DNA of 9,761 nt. Origin: Candidatus Saganbacteria bacterium (GTDB lineage Bacteria; Margulisbacteria; WOR-1; O2-12-FULL-45-9; XYB2-FULL-48-7). Within the stretch, counting starts at the first letter, position 1. Each line of letters begins with the position of its first letter. The stretch is taken from the NCBI GenBank assembly GCA_020051815.1, contig JAGVQF010000031.1, positions 1-9,761 on the forward strand, in the 5' to 3' direction. The translations under genes and the position numbers were made by a program. Positions 6,822-9,761 of the stretch are shown here, one piece after another. The notes beneath the pieces are model-generated. The model saw nothing but the letters and a program-made list of their open reading frames with translations, had not been told where the DNA came from and searched no databases.

Positions 6822-6875
6822 ATTATCGTTTTTGTCAATTAAGGGATGATGAACCGAAAGTAAATTCGAGGTTAA
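6822..6875 (-). promoter_or_regulatory. Pho-type promoter of the porin-pstSCAB-phoU-arsC unit
   Basis: On the minus strand four hexamers recur at exactly 11-bp steps: TTAACC (6875-6870), TTTACT (6864-6859), TTCATC (6853-6848) and TTAATT (6842-6837). All fit TTNA(C/T)N. Nine bases later comes GATAAT (6827-6822), the -10 box. The array begins 3 bases after the stop of the histidine kinase gene. Transcription should start near 6815, giving a leader of about 80 bases. The geometry is identical to the array before the DUF2490-like gene. PhoB-family binding is inferred from the 11-bp repeat and from the regulated genes. Confidence 0.75.
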
Positions 6876-6878
6876 ATT

Positions 6879-7886
6879 TTACTTGGCGGGAAAAACTAGC
6901 GTGAACTTCGAGCCCTTGCCGACCTCACTCTCGACCATGACCGTGCCGTCGTGGAGGTTCATGACGTGCTTGACGATGGCCAGGCCGAGGCCGGTGCCGC
7001 CCAGGTCGCGCGAGCGGGCCTTATCGACGCGGTAAAAACGCTCAAATAAGCGCGGCAGATGCTCCGGCGCAATGCCGATACCGCTATCGGCCACGGAAAT
7101 AAAGGGTTTCCCGTTCCCAGCGCCGCAGGCAATTGTGACGCTTCCCCCCGCTTCGGTATAATTGACCGCGTTGTCCAAAAGATTGAGAAGCGCGCGCAAA
7201 AGATGTTCTTCGATGCCCGAAACCGCCAGGTCACTCGCGCCGCAGGCATCTATGATCTCAACTCTCTTTTTCCTGGCCTTGTCGGAGATCGTCTCGGTCG
7301 CCTGTTCGATCAACCGGGCGACTATGATCGGCATAAATTCGCCCAGGCCCCGCCTGGCTTCCAGCTGCGAGATCTCCAGCAGGTCGTCGATCAGCGCGGA
7401 GAGATTCTCCGCGTGTTTTTCGATCTTGGCGACAAAGCCGGTGTTATGTTCATTATCCTCAAGCGCGCCATTCAATAAGGTTTCCGCGTAATTGCGGATG
7501 GCGGTCAGCGGGGTCTTAAGCTCGTGGGAGACGTTGGCCACGAACTCGCTGCGCAGGTTCTCTAGTTTGCGCGTTTCGGTAATATCGTGGACAACCACGG
7601 CAATCCCCTCGCCGCTCCGATTGGCAAAGACAGCTAACGACCTGCTTTGGGGATAGACGATCTGCATCTCTTTTTCGCGAGATTGGCCGTCGCGCTTGAC
7701 CTCATCGATCAGCTCGGCCAACTCGTTGAGACGGATGACTTCGAGCGGACGCTTGGCGATCACGTCAGGCAGCGGGACAGAAAATATTACCGCCAAGGCC
7801 GGGTTGGCATATGTGATCTTGCCTTCGGCGTCGAGGACCATGACGCCGTCGCGCATCTCCGAGAGGACCTGCTCAAAATTGATCAA
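6879..7886 (-). CDS. phoR: PhoR-like soluble PAS histidine kinase
   Basis: A sensor kinase of about 335 residues, expected to phosphorylate the adjacent PhoB-like regulator. An N-terminal PAS domain (about 1-105, DGVMVLDAEGKITYANPA) is followed by HisKA with SHELKTP (His121), then HATPase_c with N-box NLLDNAVNYT (235-244), G1 DSGIGI (267-272), the FERFYRVDKARS segment and G2 GGTGLGLAIV (296-305). This kinase core is typical of PhoR. Unlike E. coli PhoR, no membrane segment is present, so it should be cytoplasmic. I favour a TTG start at 7886, overlapping the regulator's end by 14 bp, because the PAS domain begins right there. The first ATG (7856) would trim it by ten residues. A longer reading from 8015 would run deep inside the regulator gene and looks like out-of-frame sequence. 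Confidence 0.9.
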   Translation of the reverse strand: MINFEQVLSEMRDGVMVLDAEGKITYANPALAVIFSVPLPDVIAKRPLEVIRLNELAELIDEVKRDGQSREKEMQIVYPQSRSLAVFANRSGEGIAVVVHDITETRKLENLRSEFVANVSHELKTPLTAIRNYAETLLNGALEDNEHNTGFVAKIEKHAENLSALIDDLLEISQLEARRGLGEFMPIIVARLIEQATETISDKARKKRVEIIDACGASDLAVSGIEEHLLRALLNLLDNAVNYTEAGGSVTIACGAGNGKPFISVADSGIGIAPEHLPRLFERFYRVDKARSRDLGGTGLGLAIVKHVMNLHDGTVMVESEVGKGSKFTLVFPAK

Positions 7887-8559
7887 CGAATTTATACCCG
7901 ACCCCGCGCAGGGTCTGCAAATGCGCTCCGGCCTTGCCCAGCTTTTCCCGCAAGCGGCGCATGTGGACATCAACCGTGCGCGTTTCAATCGCCACCTCGA
8001 TCCCCCAAACGGCATCGAGCAGGCGTTCGCGCGAGAAAACTCTCCCCTTATTCTCTGCCAGGTAATGCAGCAGCTGGAATTCTTTGGCCGTCAAATCGAT
8101 CTCTTTGCCGCCGGCCAGCACAATGTGGCGATCGGTATCGATCTCGAGGTCCTTGAATTTTAGGACGGTTTTGGGCGCTGCGGCCGGTTTCTCGTAGCGG
8201 CGCAAAATGGTTTTGACCCGCGCGATCAATTCTTTAATGCTGAAGGGCTTGGTAATATAATCATCGGCGCCAAGCTCCAGGCCAACGATCTTATCGGTTT
8301 CTGTCCCCTTGGCGGTCAGCATGATGACCGGGATCGCGGCGGTTTTTGGATTGCGCTTGAGCCGCCGGCAGACCTCCAGACCGTCGATACCCGGCAGCAT
8401 CAGGTCAAGCAGGATCAGGTCGGGCAGTTTTGCCTCGGTCTGGCGCAAACCGTCGTTGCCGTCCAGCGCCTTCCAGACCTTCAGCCCTTCTTTTTTGAGA
8501 TTGTACTCGAGGGTTTCGACAATGTCTTTTTCGTCTTCAATAATGAGGATAGCGGGCAT
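7873..8559 (-). CDS. phoB: Phosphate regulon response regulator, PhoB/OmpR family
   Basis: A 228-residue DNA-binding response regulator. The receiver domain (1-120) has the acidic pocket EDE (8-10), phosphoacceptor Asp52 in LLDLMLPG, Thr82 and Lys104 in TKPF. The C-terminal winged helix (about 132-226) carries TRTVDVHMRRLREKL (193-207), close to the recognition helix of E. coli PhoB (RTVDVHIRRLRK), and ends with the GVGYKF wing. Once phosphorylated it should bind the 11-bp direct-repeat arrays found in this window. The ATG lies 4 bases after the stop of the upstream PAS gene and has no evident Shine-Dalgarno, so coupled translation is likely. Its 3' end overlaps phoR. Assignment as PhoB and not another OmpR-family member rests on the recognition helix and the pst context. 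Confidence 0.93.
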   Translation of the reverse strand: MPAILIIEDEKDIVETLEYNLKKEGLKVWKALDGNDGLRQTEAKLPDLILLDLMLPGIDGLEVCRRLKRNPKTAAIPVIMLTAKGTETDKIVGLELGADDYITKPFSIKELIARVKTILRRYEKPAAAPKTVLKFKDLEIDTDRHIVLAGGKEIDLTAKEFQLLHYLAENKGRVFSRERLLDAVWGIEVAIETRTVDVHMRRLREKLGKAGAHLQTLRGVGYKFVDQF

Positions 8560-8563
8560 ATTT

Positions 8564-9761
8564 TTATTTACTGTCGCCGCGCAGGCGGGCGATCTCTTTG
8601 TCCAGCCAGGCCAGCCGCTCTTTCTGGCCTTCCATTTCTTTCTCCAGCTCCGCCATCTTCAGCTCGCGCCCGACCGCCAGGTTATAAAAACTCTCCAGCT
8701 CTTTTATCTTATCGGTCAACTTCCCCTCAAGATTTTTCCGCTCGGTAATGTCGCGCTGGATCGAGAGAAAGCCGACGGTCATGCCCTTCTCATCAAGAAT
8801 AGGGTTGTCCGAACTTTCGATCGTTAGCAGCCGGCCGTCTTTGGTCTTTTTTGTTAGCTCGCGGGTTTGGCCCATCGCTTCATCACGGGCATAGCCGTAG
8901 ACCCTTTCAAATGACGGGTTGACGTAAATTATTTTGCCGTCCTTATCGGTCATAATAACGATCTCGCCTGACTTTTCCAGGCCAAACTTGTATTTCGAAA
9001 GCTCGACCATCGCCGCGTCAACTGTCGTCTTGTATTTTTCTTCGAGCAGGACCTGCGGCGTCACGTCCCGGCTGACGTGGACGTATTCGACTATCTCACC
9101 CTTTGCGTCCCTGATCGGATAAACGGAAACATCGACAAAATGCCGGCCGCCCTCTTTGTCAAAATGTGTGTGCCGCAGCGTGACCGGCTTGTCGGTTTTT
9201 ACCGCTTCGGCAACGGGGCAAAGATCATTCGGCGCTTCACAGGGGCTGTCGCGGCGGTGCGTGACTTTATAGCAATAGTTCCCGACTATATCTTCGGCCC
9301 GGCAGCCGGTCTGTCTCATCAGCGCTTTGTTCGCCCAGATGATCCGGAAGTCCTTGGTCAAAAGCATTATCCCCTCGGTGATCCCCTGCGTGACGTCCTC
9401 CATGAGACGTTTTGACTCAAATAATTCCGCGGTGATCTCACGGTTAAAGATCGAAAGGACTTTCCAGATTGAGAAGGCCATCCCCAGCGCGACTAGCGCC
9501 CGGAAGACCTGCACCGGGATGCCGGTCAGCGCCAAAAAAGTCGCGGTATTGAAGATCGATGCGGGGAAAAAATTCGCCCGGGGGACGACCAGCCCGCCGA
9601 AGATGCTGTAAGCCGCGAAACAAAACGCGGCGCTGTAAAAATAGGCCTTTGTGCCGGTCCCCTCCAGATCAGCGCTTTCCAGCCGATAGTAATTGACCAA
9701 GCCGATCGCCGTCATCAGAGCGCCGGTAAAGCCGAATAAATATCTGGTCAGAACAATAAGA
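8564..9761 (-). CDS. Membrane-anchored double-PAS sensor without kinase domain (5' part outside window)
   Basis: The frame is open to the right edge: codons before the first visible ATG (9715) read LIVLTRYLFGFTGAL, so the true start is outside. Numbering from that ATG, hydrophobic helices cover roughly 1-9, 26-46 and 53-90. PAS 1 follows (about 106-222) with a cysteine-rich insert, Cys148, Cys159 and Cys166 (CYKVTHRRDSPC...LCP), and ends in VSRDVT. PAS 2 spans about 242-326 and ends in IQRDITERK. The C-terminus (327-380) is a charged coiled coil that includes the LAVGREL segment and stops at 383. No HisKA, HATPase, GGDEF or other output domain is present in the visible part. It directly precedes phoB by 4 bp. 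It may be the membrane input for the soluble PhoR-like kinase, but that is inference. Confidence 0.88.
   Translation of the reverse strand, partial: LIVLTRYLFGFTGALMTAIGLVNYYRLESADLEGTGTKAYFYSAAFCFAAYSIFGGLVVPRANFFPASIFNTATFLALTGIPVQVFRALVALGMAFSIWKVLSIFNREITAELFESKRLMEDVTQGITEGIMLLTKDFRIIWANKALMRQTGCRAEDIVGNYCYKVTHRRDSPCEAPNDLCPVAEAVKTDKPVTLRHTHFDKEGGRHFVDVSVYPIRDAKGEIVEYVHVSRDVTPQVLLEEKYKTTVDAAMVELSKYKFGLEKSGEIVIMTDKDGKIIYVNPSFERVYGYARDEAMGQTRELTKKTKDGRLLTIESSDNPILDEKGMTVGFLSIQRDITERKNLEGKLTDKIKELESFYNLAVGRELKMAELEKEMEGQKERLAWLDKEIARLRGDSK

Noticed and set aside
7887..8015. 43-codon N-terminal extension of the histidine kinase
   Set aside because: It overlaps the DNA-binding domain of the regulator, and its Arg/Cys-rich sequence looks like an out-of-frame reading. 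It adds no membrane helix.

Overview
The window is a compact phosphate-starvation (Pho) gene cluster. Every recognisable gene lies on the minus strand, so it is read from right to left. The organism looks like a diderm (Gram-negative-type) bacterium: there are two predicted outer-membrane beta-barrel proteins with Sec signal peptides, and PstS has a non-lipoprotein signal peptide. Base composition is moderately GC-rich, and most genes with a clear ribosome binding site have a strong AGGAGG. I cannot assign a lineage from sequence alone. A deep-branching diderm such as a Margulisbacteria- or Elusimicrobia-type candidate phylum, or a delta-proteobacterial-like group, is only a guess.

Layout in transcription order: (1) 9761-8564, a membrane-anchored double-PAS protein with no kinase domain, cut by the right edge. 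(2) 8559-7873, a PhoB/OmpR-family response regulator. (3) 7886-6879, a PhoR-like histidine kinase that is entirely soluble. (4) 6875-6733, a promoter and leader region. (5) 6732-5491, an outer-membrane porin with an N-terminal coiled coil. (6) 5476-1338, pstS-pstC-pstA-pstB-phoU, tightly packed with overlaps. (7) 1360-956, a thioredoxin-type arsenate reductase overlapping the end of phoU. (8) 875-639, an unknown 78-residue helical protein. (9) 593-6, a DUF2490-like outer-membrane protein. An AGGAGGG at the left edge points to another gene just outside. No stretch over 300 bases lacks a gene, and no tRNA, rRNA, CRISPR, IS element or convincing terminator was seen.

The most notable non-coding signal is a family of three promoters with identical geometry, ahead of the porin, the 78-residue protein and the DUF2490 protein. 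Each has four hexamers of the TTNA(C/T)N type at an exact 11-bp period, then exactly 9 bases, then an NATAAT -10 box, for a total of 54 bp. The copy before the DUF2490 gene is nearly perfect (TTAACA three times, then TTAATA). This is the architecture expected of PhoB/PhoP binding arrays. It predicts that the porin-pst-phoU-arsC transcript and two otherwise uncharacterised genes belong to one Pho regulon.

Inferred working model: the membrane PAS protein, the soluble PhoR and PhoB sense and relay phosphate limitation, probably with input from PstSCAB-PhoU. Phosphorylated PhoB then binds the three arrays. The porin passes phosphate through the outer membrane, PstS captures it, PstCAB imports it, PhoU restrains signalling, and ArsC reduces arsenate that enters through the same route.
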